Shown here in pieces: positions 1 through 11,025 of a DNA stretch of 64,000 nt; position 1 is the first letter of the stretch; the number at the start of each line of letters is the position of its first letter. Position numbers and translations under genes: made by a program. The notes beneath the pieces were generated by a model. The model was not told the DNA's origin. It did no database searches and saw only the letters and a list, made by a program, of their open reading frames with translations. Source of the DNA: Anodontia alba (lineage: Eukaryota; Mollusca; Bivalvia; Lucinida; Lucinidae); assembly GCA_964016985.1 (NCBI GenBank), contig OZ024828.1, forward strand, positions 85,576,308 to 85,640,307, written 5' to 3'.

Positions 1-1240
1 TTTCTTCCGAGTTATGCCCATGGTAAAAAAAAACAAAAAAAAAAAAAAAACAAAAACAAACTGATAGTGAAATCTTATCAGCAAGATATCTCGAAAACTA
101 TTTGAGCTAGGGCCTTGAAACTTTGTGCGTTTATAGGAGATGATGAGTAGATTGCCTGATTAGCTTTAAAAAAAAAAATCATATGTTTTTTTGTTTATTT
201 ATTTATTTATTTATTTATTTATTTTTTTTTATATATATATATATTTATGCCCTTGGTAAAATGGTGAAAAAAAAAAAAAAAAAAAAAAAAACAAAAAAAA
301 AAAAAACTGATAATGAAATCTTGTCAGCAAGACATCTCGAAAACTATTTGAGCTTGGGCCTTGAAGCTTTGCGTGTTTATTGGGGATGATGAGTAGATTA
401 CCTGATTCTTTTGGAAAAAAAATCCGATTTTTCCGGAGTTATGCCCATTGTAATATAATGACAATAAAATCTTGTCAACAAGATATCTCGAAAACCATTT
501 CAGTGAGCTATGGCTTTGAAACTTTAGGAGCATATTGGGGATAATGAATAGACTCCAGGTTAACTTTTGAAGAAAAAAAATCTGATTTTTTTCTGAGTTA
601 TGCCCCTTGTAATATAATGATAATGAAATCGTGTCAGCAAAATATCACGAAATATATTTGAGCTAGGGCCTTGAAACATTGTGTGTTTGATGGAGATACT
701 AAGTTGATTACTTGATTAATTTTTTTGAGATAATCCGTTTTTTTTTTTTTTTTTTTTTTTGTTGTTTTTTTTTTTTTTTTTAGCTATGCCCCTTTTAAAA
801 CTGATATTGAAATTTTGTCAGCAAGATATCTCAGTAACTATTCGAGCTAGGAGCTTAAAACTTGATGACCGTACTGAAAACGTGTTTAGAGTACCTGATT
901 ATATTTTAGAAAAAAAAAAATCATTTTTTTTCTGGAGTTATGCCCCTTGTTGTAAATTGATAAAACTTTGTCAGCAAGACGTCCAGATAACTATTTGAGC
1001 TAGGATCTTGAAATTTGGCGAGCATATTGGGAATCATGTGTAGATAACTTGATTTACTTTTGAAAAAAATCCGAAAACAAATTTCAGGAGTTGTGGTCCT
1101 TGTAAAAACTAATAACGAAATCTTGTCAGCAAGACATCGCAAAAACTATTTGAGTTAGGACTTTGAAACTTGTTATGCTTATTGGGGATGATGACAAACT
1201 ATTGAAAAAATCAGATTTTGTCAGAGTTATGCCCTTTTCA
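1..1240 (+). repeat. Degenerate ~155-bp tandem repeat, about 7 units
   Basis: The phrase CAGCAAGATATCTCGAAAAC recurs in diverged form near 79, 324, 476, 627, 810, 970 and 1127. It is followed each time by a GAGCTAGGGCCTTGAAACTT-like segment and by GAGTTATGCCCCTTG. Spacing is about 151-160 bp, except where A/T tracts (168-310, 738-781) lengthen a unit. The array continues past the left edge. No coding signal; short ORFs here are low-complexity. It resembles the cores of HEL-type elements elsewhere in the window. Confidence 0.85.
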
Positions 1241-1535
1241 ATTTAGGCATTTTGTATCGATATTCATATAGCTCGGGGCATAGGTGTTTTGCAAACACAT
1301 TTCAAGTTCACTATTGTTTTGTCATGGATTGGCAAATTCTGGTATGGCCATTAACAAGTATATATATACCCATTGTCGACCACAGTAGTGTGAAATCATG
1401 TAAACTGACACACACGTTTTTCAAGACATGTATTTACTTATTAACTATTTTGCCTTGACAACTAGATAGATCATGGTGATGAATGTATAAATTTACCAGT
1501 TTCTTTTGATATTAAGGAAAATTTAATGTACCGTT
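1241..1535. other. No recognisable feature
   Basis: AT-rich single-copy-looking sequence. I see no splice-bounded coding segment and no clear repeat apart from the fading edge of the preceding array. Confidence 0.5.
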
Positions 1536-1795
1536 ACTTGACGCTTAGCATGCAGGGCAAAAACTTTAAAAGACAACATTTTGAAATATTTTTCTTACTT
1601 TTCCCAGAAAACAGGCTTTAACCTTTCATGAAAATTGTCTCATAAGGAGACAATTTGCATGAAAGGTCAAAGCCTGTTTTCTGTGAAAAATTTTAAGGAG
1701 ACAATTTGCATAGAATATCAAAGCCTGTTTTCTGGGGGAAAAAAAAATCGTCAAATTATCGTCTGCCGAATTTGCCAAGAGTGTGGTAACTCTGG
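1536..1795. repeat. Foldback repeat FB-A with duplicated right arm
   Basis: Starts with GCTTAGCATGCAGGGCAAAA. The left stem CCCAGAAAACAGGCTTTAAC...ATTGTCTC is answered by GAGACAATTTGCATGAAAGG...AGCCTGTTTTCTG. The right arm is present twice in a row (1637-1690 and 1697-1732). The repeat ends at GTCTGCCGAATTTGCC. Non-coding, MITE-like. Confidence 0.8.
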
Positions 1796-1972
1796 GTAAA
1801 AATTTCAGCAGATGACAAAATATGTTTCTTATTTTTCCCAGAAAACAGAATTTGACATTTCATGCAAATTGTCTCCATTGCATGAAATGTCAAATCGTGC
1901 TTTCTTGGAAAAATGAGAAAAATATCAATTTGTTGTCTGCTGAATTTGCCCAGAGGGTAAAAAAGGTTAAAG
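1796..1972. repeat. Foldback repeat FB-A
   Basis: Begins at CTGGGTAAAAATTTCAGCAG. Stem arms TTTGACATTTCATGCAAATT and GCATGAAATGTCAAATCGTG flank a short loop. It ends in GTCTGCTGAATTTGCCCAGA. It lies directly beside the previous copy. Confidence 0.8.
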
Positions 1973-2360
1973 TATTAACACAATACATCTTTACAAAATG
2001 CTTGTCAACCCATGTTTACAAGCATATACCATAGTTCCTCAAATATTGGCCTTATAATACTTGTCCTAAAATTTGAACAAGTAGGTCTACACTCCACAGC
2101 GTTGCTCAGTCTTGCTTGTACCAATACTTATGGTAAATGCGATATATAGGATTACAAGGGAAAAAAGTCACTGGAGACTGGAGTCAGTCTACAGTGTATG
2201 TGGAACTCAATTTCCCAGGCTACCATGATATGCTTAATGAAACTAAGGAAAATAAACATAAAAACCATAATTATGAAATCCTGTCTCCAAAAATAAGAAA
2301 AATCATTTTAAAATCTTGTCTTTGACACTTTTAGGATTAAATTATAGTGTTGTGCTCCAT
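1973..2360. other. No gene; fragments of other repeats
   Basis: Holds a short FB-D-type flank at 2030-2100 (CTTGTCCTAAAATTTGAACA) and, at 2150-2200, a piece resembling the outer stem of the hairpin at 7610-7835 (GTCACTGGAGACTGGAGTCA). Nothing coding was recognised. Confidence 0.5.
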
Positions 2361-2364
2361 GCTA

Positions 2365-2640
2365 TGTTTTGGTTGGTTGGTTTGGATTTTAAGGGTCCAG
2401 AAAAAACTATTAAAGTCAGTTTACTTTACAACACTTTTCCTGGGCAGGCTTAGTCCTCTAAGTGGTTAACCAGTATTTGTGGATATTCTTTTGCCAGAAA
2501 CTGACAACTGCCCTTCTTGAATAGAATAACCATAGAAAATATGTCATGATCAATCTCCACTGAAGAATGTTGCCAGACTCGGCAGGGATTGAAACCGCGA
2601 CCTCCTGATCACCAGTCGGACACACATGATCCTAGCCGTC
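2365..2640 (-). mobile_element. SINE-1 copy, diverged tRNA-derived SINE
   Basis: Shares GGGCAGGCTTAGTCCTCTAA, AACTGACAACTGCCCTTCTT and the tRNA-like end GAAACCGCGACCTCCTGATC with the better preserved copies. The tRNA-like promoter half is at the high-coordinate end, so the element reads on the minus strand. It is old and without a clear target-site duplication. Confidence 0.75.
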
Positions 2641-2867
2641 ACTGTCTGCTTAGGCCAAAGATACCTAGTTACACTGTTGCAAATAAAATTGCTACTTCTC
2701 TGAAGTTGTTGAATCACATGGCAAAAATGATGTTTCCATTGAATTAGCAAAGCAAAAAGCAGAGATTATGTTTCACATGCCTGTGATAATTATGGTGGTC
2801 TCATCATTAGTACAAAGACACAGAGGTCATTACAGGTTTCATCTTGTAAACATGTTAACCTTCAAGT

Positions 2868-2965
2868 GCAAATCACAATTCCATCAGACAACATTTTAAT
2901 TATTATTATTTTTTTTTACTTTTCATGTGAATCCTCTACCAAGACAATTCAAATGAAATGCCATG
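2868..2965. repeat. Foldback repeat FB-B, partial
   Basis: AATCACAATTCCATCAGACAACATTTT followed by CTTTTCATGTGAATCCTCTA and the answering arm TTCAAATGAAATGCC is the FB-B pattern. The right flank is missing. Confidence 0.6.
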
Positions 2966-2994
2966 CCATATATCCTATATATATGAATGTCGTC

Positions 2995-3105
2995 TGCGGA
3001 GTACTTTAATGCTTAGCATGTTGGGTAAAAATTTCAGACAACATTTCTCTTTCCAGTAATATGTTGTCTGCTAAATTTAACCAGAGAAAGGAAAAAGATT
3101 AAGGC
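2995..3105. repeat. FB-A deletion derivative lacking its inner hairpin
   Basis: Has the FB-A ends (GCTTAGCATGTTGGGTAAAA and TGTTGTCTGCTAAATTTAAC), but only about 20 bp separate them. The CATGCAAATTGTCTCC stem is absent. Confidence 0.65.
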
Positions 3106-3164
3106 TTAAGCTTAGGTGGTAAAAGTTAAGTCTGTAGGCTAAATCATCAGATCTGTTTTATTAC

Positions 3165-6100
3165 TATTTTTCAGAGATTCTGAATGCTTAGGAAAAATAT
3201 GGCACATTCTTTCTTTGAAAGTCTAAATACTTAGGGCAAATATGGTACACTGGTACTATAACAGTCCGAATATCTAGGGTAAATATGGTATATTGGTGCT
3301 GTGAGAGTCTGATAATTTAGAGCAAATTATGTACATTGATACTCTGAAAATCTGAGTACTTGGGGCAAATATGATGCATTGTAATTAAGAGAGTCTGAAG
3401 ACTTAGTGTAAAAAAATGGTACATTGGTACTATGAGAGTCTGATTACTTTGGCATATATGGTATATATTCCTTCTGTGAAAGTCTGAATACTTAGGACAA
3501 TATGGTACATTGGTACTATGAGAGTCTGAATACTTAGGGCAAATATGGTACATTGGTACTATGAGCATCTGAGTACTTAGAGCAAATATGTTATATTCCT
3601 TCTGTGAAAGTCTGAATACTTAGGGCAAATATGGGTCATTGAAACCATGAGATTCTGAATACTTAGGGCAAATATGGTATATTGATACTATGGGAGTCTG
3701 AAAACTTAGGGCAGTATGGTAGCTTGACACTATGAGAGTCTGAATACTTAGGGCAAATTTGGTACATTGGTACTATGAGTGTCTGAACATTTTAGGCAAA
3801 TATGGTATATTCCTTCTGTGAAAGTCTGACTACTTAGGGCAAATATGGTACATTGGTACTATGAGTCCGAATTCTTAGGGCAAATATGGTATATTCATTC
3901 TGTAAAAAGTTTAAATACTTAGGGCAATATGGTACATTGGTGCTACAAGTGTCTGAATACTTAGGGCAATATGGTATATTGGTACTATGAGAGTCCGAAT
4001 ACTTAGAGCAATATGGTAAATTGCTACTATGAGAGTGAATACTTAGGGCAAACATGGTATAATCCTTCTAAGAGTCTGAATACTTAGGACAAGATGGTAC
4101 ACTGGTACAATGAGTCTGAATAATTAGGGAATAATTGGTACATCAATACTCTGAAAGTCTAAATACTTAGGGCAAATATGGTACACTGGTACTAGGAGTC
4201 TTAATATTAAGGGTAAATATGGTAACAATTGTACCATAAGAGTCTGAATACATAGAGCAAATATGGTAGATTGGTACTATAAGAGTCTGAAAATTTAGGG
4301 CAAAGATGTAACATTGATCCCTGTAAGTCTGAATATTTAGGGCAAATATGGTACAGTGGTACTATGAGAGTCTGAATACTTAGGGCAAATATGGTATATA
4401 GGTACTATAGGAGTCTGAAAATTAGGGCAAAGTTGGTACCTTAATACTCTGAAAGTCTAAATACTTAGGGCAAATATGGTACATTGGTACTAGGAGAGTC
4501 ATAAAATTAAGGGCAAATATGGTATAGTGGTACTATTAGTCAGAATACTTAGGGCAAATATGGTACATAGGTACCATAAGAATATGAATACAGGGCAAAT
4601 ATGGTGCATTGGTATTATGAGAATCTGATCATTTAAGGCAAATGTGGTACATTGATACTCTGAAAATCTGAATACTTAGGACAATTATGGTACATTCCTT
4701 ATGTGGAAGTCTGAATACTTCAGGGCAAATATGGTACATTGATACACTGATAGTCTAAATACTAAGGGCAAATATGGCCATTTCTGCTTTGGAAGTCAAA
4801 ACACTTAGGGCAGTGCATTCCTACTAAGCAACTCTGAATACTAAGTGCAAAAATGCAACATTCCTACTATGGAAGTCTGAATACTTAGGGCAAATTTGAT
4901 ACATTCCTACTATGAAACTGAATATTTAATATGGTACATTCCTACAATGGAAGTCTGACTACTTAGGGCAAATTTGTTATGTGAAAATGTGCATACATAG
5001 GGCAAATATGGTACATTGGTACTATAAATGTCTGAATACTTAGGGCATATATGGTATATTGATACTCTGAAAGTCTGAATACTAAGGGCAAATATGGTAC
5101 ATTCCTACAATGAAAGCCTGAATACTAAGAGCAAATTTGGTACATTCCTACTATGAAACTCTGAATACTTAGGGCAAATATGATACATTCCAGCTATGAA
5201 TCTCTGAATACTAAGGGCAAAAATGTAACATTCCTTCTATGAAATTCTGAATACTTTGATTAAATATGGATCATTGCTACTATAAAAATCTGAACACTTA
5301 CTACACTATGGTACATTCCTATTAAGAACATCTGAATGCTTAGGGCAAAAAGGGTACATTCGTACTGTGAATATCTGAATACTTAGGGATATAAGGGTAC
5401 ATTCCTATTATGAAACACTTAAGTATGAAAATGGTACATTCCTACTACGAAATTCTGAATACTTTGAGTAAATATGGATCATTCATACAATGAAAATCTG
5501 AACACTTATCACACTATGGTACATTTCTACTATAAAAGTCTGAATAATTTGGACAAATAGAGTACATTTGCACTGTGAATATCTGAATACTTAGGGCAAA
5601 TATGGTCCATTCATACTATGAAAGTCTGAATACTTAGGGCAAATAGGGTGCATTTGTACTATGGAAGTCTGAGTACTTAAGGCAAATATAGTACATTCCT
5701 ACTATGAAATTCTGAACACTTAGAGCAAATAGGGTTCGTTTGTTCTATGAAAATATGAATACTTAAGGAAAATATGGTACATTTGTACTATGAAAGTCTG
5801 ATTACATAGGGCAAAGATGGTTCATTAGTACTATGAAAGTCTGAATACTTAGGGCAAACATGGTACATTGGTACTATGCGAGTCTAAATACTTAGTACAA
5901 ATATGGTCCATTGGTACTATGAAAGTCTGAATGCATATGGCAAATATGGACAATTGTTCTATGAAAATCTGAATACTTAGGGAAAATATGGTACATTTGT
6001 ACTATGAAAGTCTGAATACATAGTACTTTGAAAGTCTGAATACATATGGCAAATATGGACAATTGTTCTATGAAAATGAATACTTAGGGAAAATATGGTA

Positions 6101-6650
6101 TATTTGTACTATGAAAGTCTCAATACATAGGGCAAATATGGTTCACTGGTATTATGAAAGTCTGAATAGTTAGGACAAATATGGTACAATTGTTCTATGA
6201 AAGCCTGGGTACTTTGAGAAAATATGGTACATTTGTACTATGAAAATCTGCATAAGGCAAGTATGATCCATTGAGCCTGAATATTTAGGAGAAATATGGT
6301 AGATTGGTACTAAGAGAATCGTAATACTTAGGAAAAATATGGTACATTTGTGCTCTGAAAATATGAATACAAAGGGCTAATATAAATCATCGGTACTATG
6401 AGAGTCTGAATACTTAGGGCAAATTGGTGCCTTGGTACTATGAGTCTGAATACTTAGGGCAAATATAGTACATCTGTACTATGAGAGTGAATACTTAGGG
6501 CAAATATGGTATATTAGCACTATGAAAGTATGAATAATTGGGGCAAATCATACATTTTTTCTATGAAAGTCTGAATATTTAGAGCAAATATGGTACTTTG
6601 TACAAAGAAATTATTAACGCTCAGGGCAAATATGGTACATTTGCACCTGA
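3165..6650 (+). repeat. Large minisatellite, unit about 43-47 bp, roughly 75 units
   Basis: A continuous array built on AGTCTGAATACTTAGGGCAA followed by ATATGGTACATTGGTACTAT. A typical unit counted by eye at 3519-3562 is 43 bp; others vary by several bases. Units diverge along the array: left units have TTGGTACTATGAGAG, while middle and right units have ATTCCTACTATGAAAG or ATTTGTACTATGAAAG. This suggests block-wise amplification. Short ORFs read from it are an artefact of the period. No spacers or cas-like genes, so it is not a CRISPR array. Confidence 0.95.
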
Positions 6651-6749
6651 AATAAAAAAGGTATGTGCCAAGAAACATGTTCAGAGGTTCTCTGACCTCA
6701 GAACTTAACAGTAAAGCTCAATTAGCAATGTCTCTTAAAGTGACAAACA

Positions 6750-6945
6750 AAAGTTCTTTGTAGCAGACAACATTCTGTTTTTTTTTTTGTTTTTTTTTTC
6801 AAAGAAAATGCCTTGATATTTCATGTGAATCAGCTGCCTGGCTGATGTTTCATATGAAATGTCAAGATTATTTTCTATGAAAAATTAAAAAAATAAATAA
6901 AGTATCATTTGCTGCAGTTGTGATAAGCGTTTTCAGGGCTATGAT
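6750..6945. repeat. Foldback repeat FB-B
   Basis: GTAGCAGACAACATTCTG opens it. Stem arms CTTGATATTTCATGTGAATC and GTTTCATATGAAATGTCAAG surround AGCTGCCTGGCTGAT. It closes with TTGCTGCAGTTGTGATAAGC, the reverse of the FB-B start. Confidence 0.8.
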
Positions 6946-7084
6946 ATTTTTGCCTGCTTTGAGTCAGTTATTGGTGTTAATGGTTTAGATAATAACAATC
7001 TCAACATTCTCTGACATAACTCAAATCTGTAACAATGACATTTTCTCCAGAAATTGACTACTTGGTACTCTGAGATGGTTCAAA

Positions 7085-7310
7085 TACAATTTTCTTTCAT
7101 TCAAGGGGATCTGATATGCTTTCATGGGAGACAAGTCAAAATTGTTTTTGCTCCCTTCTGAAAAGGGGTCTACTTTAAAATGACAGGGGAGCAATTTTTT
7201 TCCTTATAGAATAGACCCCTTTTCAGAAGGGGATTGGTATACAAGATAGCAAACAGGAAGTCACAAAAGTTGTCTCCCTTGTCAAAAAAATAGCAGAAAA
7301 TGTCTCAAGT
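7085..7310. repeat. Foldback repeat FB-N
   Basis: Inverted arms CCCTTCTGAAAAGGGGTCTA (near 7172) and TAGACCCCTTTTCAGAAGGG (near 7213), with GGGAGACAA/TTGTCTCCC further out. Related copies lie at 14650-14860 and 25325-25520. Confidence 0.75.
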
Positions 7311-7319
7311 GTATCCTTT

Positions 7320-7540
7320 CACCTTAACCCTTGCCTTGCTGAATAAATTAAGATGCCACACCTACTTCTAATTTCCAGCCAATCAGATTACTTGATCTGG
7401 GTTTTTGATAGAAATTCACATATTTAATGACAAACAGTGCAGATCCAGATCAGTTGGCATCTTCAGAAGCCAACTGATCTGGATCTACAGTGTTTGCTAA
7501 GACAGTGCATGTCATGTTCAGCAAGAGAAGGGTTAAGCTC
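7320..7540. repeat. Foldback repeat FB-C
   Basis: Runs from TTAACCCTTGCCTTGCTGAA to GAGAAGGGTTAA. The central stem GATCCAGATCAGTTGGC / GCCAACTGATCTGGATC is almost perfect, with the loop ATCTTCAGAA. The conserved flank CCAATCAGATTACTTGATC is present. Ends are inverted CCCTT/AAGGG. Nine or more copies occur in the window. Confidence 0.9.
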
Positions 7541-7609
7541 ACATACTATCTAATGAAGTTTGAATGCCACCTTAGTTACTAAACACTGGAGCCAGGTGAC
7601 CAGATATAC

Positions 7610-7835
7610 CTTAGACAGGCTCCAGTCTCCAGTGACTAAATATTTATTCTTACAATCCTGTTTGATAATCCATTAAAATAAAACCAAAATAATATCATGA
7701 CTATAAGACTGGTCACTAGATCAGCCTTTATAGTCTAGTGATCAGCCTTCACAGTTATATTATTTTGGTTTTATTTTAGTGGATTATCAAACAGGATTAT
7801 AAGAATAAATATTTAGTCACTGTAGACTGGGGCCA
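7610..7835. repeat. Long hairpin with ~75-bp arms
   Basis: The left arm runs from CTCCAGTGACTAAATATTTA through AATCCTGTTTGATAATCCAT and AAACCAAAATAATAT. The right arm mirrors it through ATATTATTTTGGTTTTATTT to TAAATATTTAGTCACTGTAG. The loop of about 70 bases has its own small stem (GATCAGCCTT...). It is non-coding; a partial relative lies at 2150-2200. Confidence 0.85.
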
Positions 7836-7849
7836 ATCAAGATACACAA

Positions 7850-8095
7850 ATTGAAGACGTTTTTCTTATTTTTTCCAGAAAAAAGGCTTTGACATTTCAT
7901 GCAAATTGTAAATTTGCATGAAATACAATTTGCATGAAATGTTAGAACCTACTTTCTGGGAAACTGATTTTTTAAAATGTCTACTGAAATTTTGCATGAA
8001 ATGTCAAAGCGTATTTTCTGGGAAAACTAACAAAATATAAATTAAAATATCCTCTGCTGATTTTTTTTAGCCAGCATGCTAAATGTTGAGAGTGT
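7850..8095. repeat. Foldback repeat FB-A, rearranged
   Basis: TTTTTCCAGAAAAAAGGCTT and CATTTCATGCAAATTG form the left arm. The right arm is present about three times, each with GCATGAAATG plus CTTTCTGGGAAA or TTTTCTGGGAAA. Ends in the AGCATGCTAAATG flank. Confidence 0.75.
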
Positions 8096-8289
8096 CTCTT
8101 TGCCAAAATATTATAACATGAATACTCCAGATGGTTTATTTCATTTATCCTTGAGGAAATGTGCCATCAAATGCCCACAAATGAAAAGGGCGGCAAAAAC
8201 TTACAGATTAGAGTAGCCTCTCTTCAATGTGTATCCAATCCATAAATGTGAAATCTAAGAGCAGATGTTAAAGGATAAGTTTTTTTGGT

Positions 8290-8590
8290 TTGTAGTTTGA
8301 TGGCCCAGTTAACACTGTTAAGGTCATGTCAAGCCATTCAGTTTACCAAACCACACTTTTCCTGGGCAGGCTTAGTCCTCTAAGCCATTAAATGGTACTT
8401 GTGCACATTCTTTGACCAGAAACTGACAATAACCCTTCTTGAATCAGCAAAAGAAGAGAGAATGACTAGAAAATATTTCATGATCAATCTCCATGATAGA
8501 ATGTTACGGGACGCGGCTGTGATAGAACTCACAACCTCTTGATCACCAATCAACATGCATCTGACTGAGCCATCTAGGACCACCAAAGGC
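8290..8590 (-). mobile_element. SINE-1 copy, diverged
   Basis: Matches the SINE-1 body (GGGCAGGCTTAGTCCTCTAA, AACTGACAATAACCCTTCTT). The tRNA-like end includes TAGAACTCACAACCTCTTGATC and GACTGAGCCATC on the high-coordinate side. Many substitutions; target-site duplication not clear. Confidence 0.75.
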
Positions 8591-8684
8591 AAAGTTTAAT
8601 TATAACACTATTACCAGAAAAGTAACAGAGTGTTATACCTTCTGCTAGCAAAAGAAGAGAAGAAAATATACTTTAAGCCATAAA

Positions 8685-8880
8685 GTCCAATCACAACTGC
8701 AGCGGACAACATTTTGAAATATTGTTTAATTTTGAGAGAAAATAAGGCTTAATATTTCATGTGAATTGTCTGCTAGGCAAACAATTCACATGAAATATCA
8801 AACCTTAATTTTCTCTGAAAAGATAAAAAAATATGAATGTATTCTGCTACAATTTTACTTGGCCTTTTAATGGTTAAAAG
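8685..8880. repeat. Foldback repeat FB-B
   Basis: Opens AATCACAACTGCAGCGGACA. Stem ATATTTCATGTGAATTGTCT / AACAATTCACATGAAATATC. Closes with TTTTACTTGGCCTTTTAATGG. Confidence 0.85.
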
Positions 8881-9059
8881 GGACTTTTCTGCCAAAAGCA
8901 CCTCCTTGATGTAAATAACATGTCTGAATCTGCTAAGTCTTGGTAAACCTTGATCCTGGGACCTTGACCTTATCTGTTCTTACCTAATCTTGATTGATAA
9001 ATCAGATTCATTCCAGAGCTGATGAATATATACGGATAAAGCGCATGTTTCTGCTGAAA

Positions 9060-9185
9060 AGTACTGATATTGTTCTTATTTCTCCACAAAAGCATGTTGA
9101 GGTACTTATTGGAAGCACCTCAGTGAGGTACTTCTAATGAGTACCCACAACATATGTTTTAGCAGAGAAATAAGAAAATTATTAT
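9060..9185. repeat. Foldback repeat FB-E
   Basis: Arms TGTTCTTATTTCTCCACAAA...GCACCTCA and TGAGGTACTTCTAATGAGTACCC...GAGAAATAAG fold on each other. This is a short palindromic family whose core is GGGTACTCATTAGAA or its complement. Confidence 0.8.
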
Positions 9186-9232
9186 GTGGATACCCCTCTT
9201 ATGTGGAGCTACGTATATACAAGCTGTGACAT

Positions 9233-10235
9233 GAAACAAGAGGCCCATGGACCACAATTCACTCACCTGGGCAAATCAGCCACTGCATATCTGCAGATGC
9301 CATGCAATATTCTTCCAGTATTACCACAGCAACTAGAACAGAAATTTGACTGTACCGTAAAAAGGTAAAAGGTCATCCTAGGATCATCATTCAAACAAAC
9401 TTGGTAGGAATTGCGTCCCTGATGCTATACACCAAAATTCAGCCTTAAAGCTTTCTTGGTTCTGGAGAACATTTATAAGATATGACATGATGGCCATCTT
9501 GTTCAATAGTGCAGAAACATTTGAACAAATTGACAATTCCCCTTCAGCATAAAGCCCTTGTAAAATCCAGTAAAAATGGTTAGAGAAAAAGACATTTAAA
9601 GATTACATGATTTTATATGCAGTTATGTATAAAATACAGAAGCAAAGGCAGATAACCCCAAACGGACAACATTTTTCTTCTGGAGAAGAAGATTTTTAAG
9701 TGTTTTTACCATATATGGGCATAGCAGCCATCTTACTTAACAGATTGTGACCATTTGTACAAATTTTCAATCCCCTTTAACGCAAGGCTCCACATGAAGT
9801 TTGAAGAAAATTGATTTTTCAATAATTTCCCCCTATAAATGCATAGGGATGCAAATTTGACCTTGCCATAAAAAGGTCAACCTAGAGACAGTATTTTAAC
9901 AAACTTGGTAGATCTTGAGTCAAAGATGCTATATACCAAGATTCAGCCTCAAAGCTTTCTTGGTTCTGGAGAAGACATTTAAATTTTAAGAGTTTTTACC
10001 ATATATGGACATGGCAGTCATCTTACTTAATGGACCATGACCATTTGTACAAATTATCAATCCCCCTTCAACACAAGGCTCCATATGAAATTTGAAGAAA
10101 ACTGGCCCATGGGTTTTGAGGAGAAGTCATTCAAAGGTGTGGACGGACAGACAGATGTCAGAAGGACAGACGACAGACGGGGAATGATCACAATAGCTCA
10201 TCCTGAGCCTTCGGCTCAGATTAGCTAAAAACTGG
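9233..10235 (+). mobile_element. HEL-type non-autonomous element, Helitron-like ends
   Basis: Starts AACAAGAGGCCCATGGACCA and ends with a run of GGACAGACAGAT-like text, GATCACAATAGCTC and a hairpin CTGAGCCTTCGGCTCAG followed by ATTAGCTAA. The body repeats a module with CTTGGTAGAxxTTGAGTC, TATACCAAGATTCAGCCT, AAAGCTTTCTTGGTTCTGGAG and CATATATGGGCATAGCAGCCATCTTACTT two to three times. No protein is encoded. The right-end hairpin and CTAA fit Helitrons or related pearl/HINE elements. This is inference: no replicase is present. Confidence 0.7.
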
Positions 10236-10283
10236 CCTTACATATACAAACAGTGAAGATCCAGATTAGACTGTTTTTCACCA

Positions 10284-10535
10284 AGGCCCAGCAGTTCAAA
10301 ACTTAATAAAGTTGTTAGCTAACATGACGTTAAAATTTCTACCTTCAAATATGGCAAATACATTCATATTTTTTGTTGAAAAAATGTGAGTAGCTTTTGC
10401 ATTGCAAAAGCTACTCACATTTTTGTAGCAAAAATATCAATGTATCTGAAAATACCTTAGCTACAACAGGTAACAAGCTTGTCATTAACGAGCTCGTTAA
10501 GTTTACAATGCTTAGAACAACTGGGTCTAGATTTG
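10284..10535. repeat. Foldback repeat FB-M with extra inner hairpin
   Basis: Left end AAGGCCCAGCAGTTCAAAAC and right end GAACAACTGGGTCTA match the GGGCCCAGTTGTTCAAA inverted ends of the copy at 18521-18716. The centre carries a near-perfect palindrome, GTGAGTAGCTTTTGCATTGC / GCAAAAGCTACTCACATTTT. Confidence 0.75.
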
Positions 10536-10689
10536 CAGTAGAAATCTAGGCTTTTGCAAAGTCACTAGTGAAGATCCTGTTTGCTTATCTAAGCCTTTGC
10601 TGTTTGTATATGTACAAAGATACTACCGTACTCTGGAAGGAGTGACTCATATATACAGCTTCTGTAATCAAGGACAGTAAATATTTGTT

Positions 10690-10870
10690 TTTCAGTTTTC
10701 CCTTAACCCTTAAAGCACCAGGCAAAATTTCTGGTGACAACATTCTAATTTTTTTTCTCTGTTTTTCCAACAAAATAATTCTTGACATTTCATGTGAATC
10801 ATCAGCCAAGCATCATCCTTTGAATAATTAAAAATGTTGTCTGCGCAGTTGTGATTGGTGCTTTAACCCT
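10690..10870. repeat. Foldback repeat FB-B, partly deleted
   Basis: AACCCTTAAAGCACCAGGCAAAA start, TTCTTGACATTTCATGTGAATC left arm and GTCTGCGCAGTTGTGATTGGTGCTTTAACCC right end. Most of the right stem is missing. Confidence 0.7.
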
Positions 10871-11025
10871 TATCCTGCTGAATAATTTAATTAGCCACAC
10901 CCAGTTCTGACTATCTGCCAATAGGATTACATCATATAATGTTTTCATTCAAATTCACAAACTGAATGACAAACAATGTAGATCCTGATCAGATGGCTTC
11001 TTCAGAAGCCATCTGATCTGGATCT
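10863..11025. repeat. FB-C, left part, interrupted by a LINE fragment
   Basis: Carries the FB-C start TTAACCCTTATCCTGCTGAA, the AATAGGATTACATCAT flank and the complete stem GATCAGATGGCTTC / GAAGCCATCTGATCTGGATCT. It breaks off at 11025. Its missing right end is found at 12831-12874. Confidence 0.85.

Noticed and set aside
3165..6650. CRISPR-like array
   Set aside because: Units are contiguous diverged minisatellite repeats without unique spacers, and the setting is eukaryotic.
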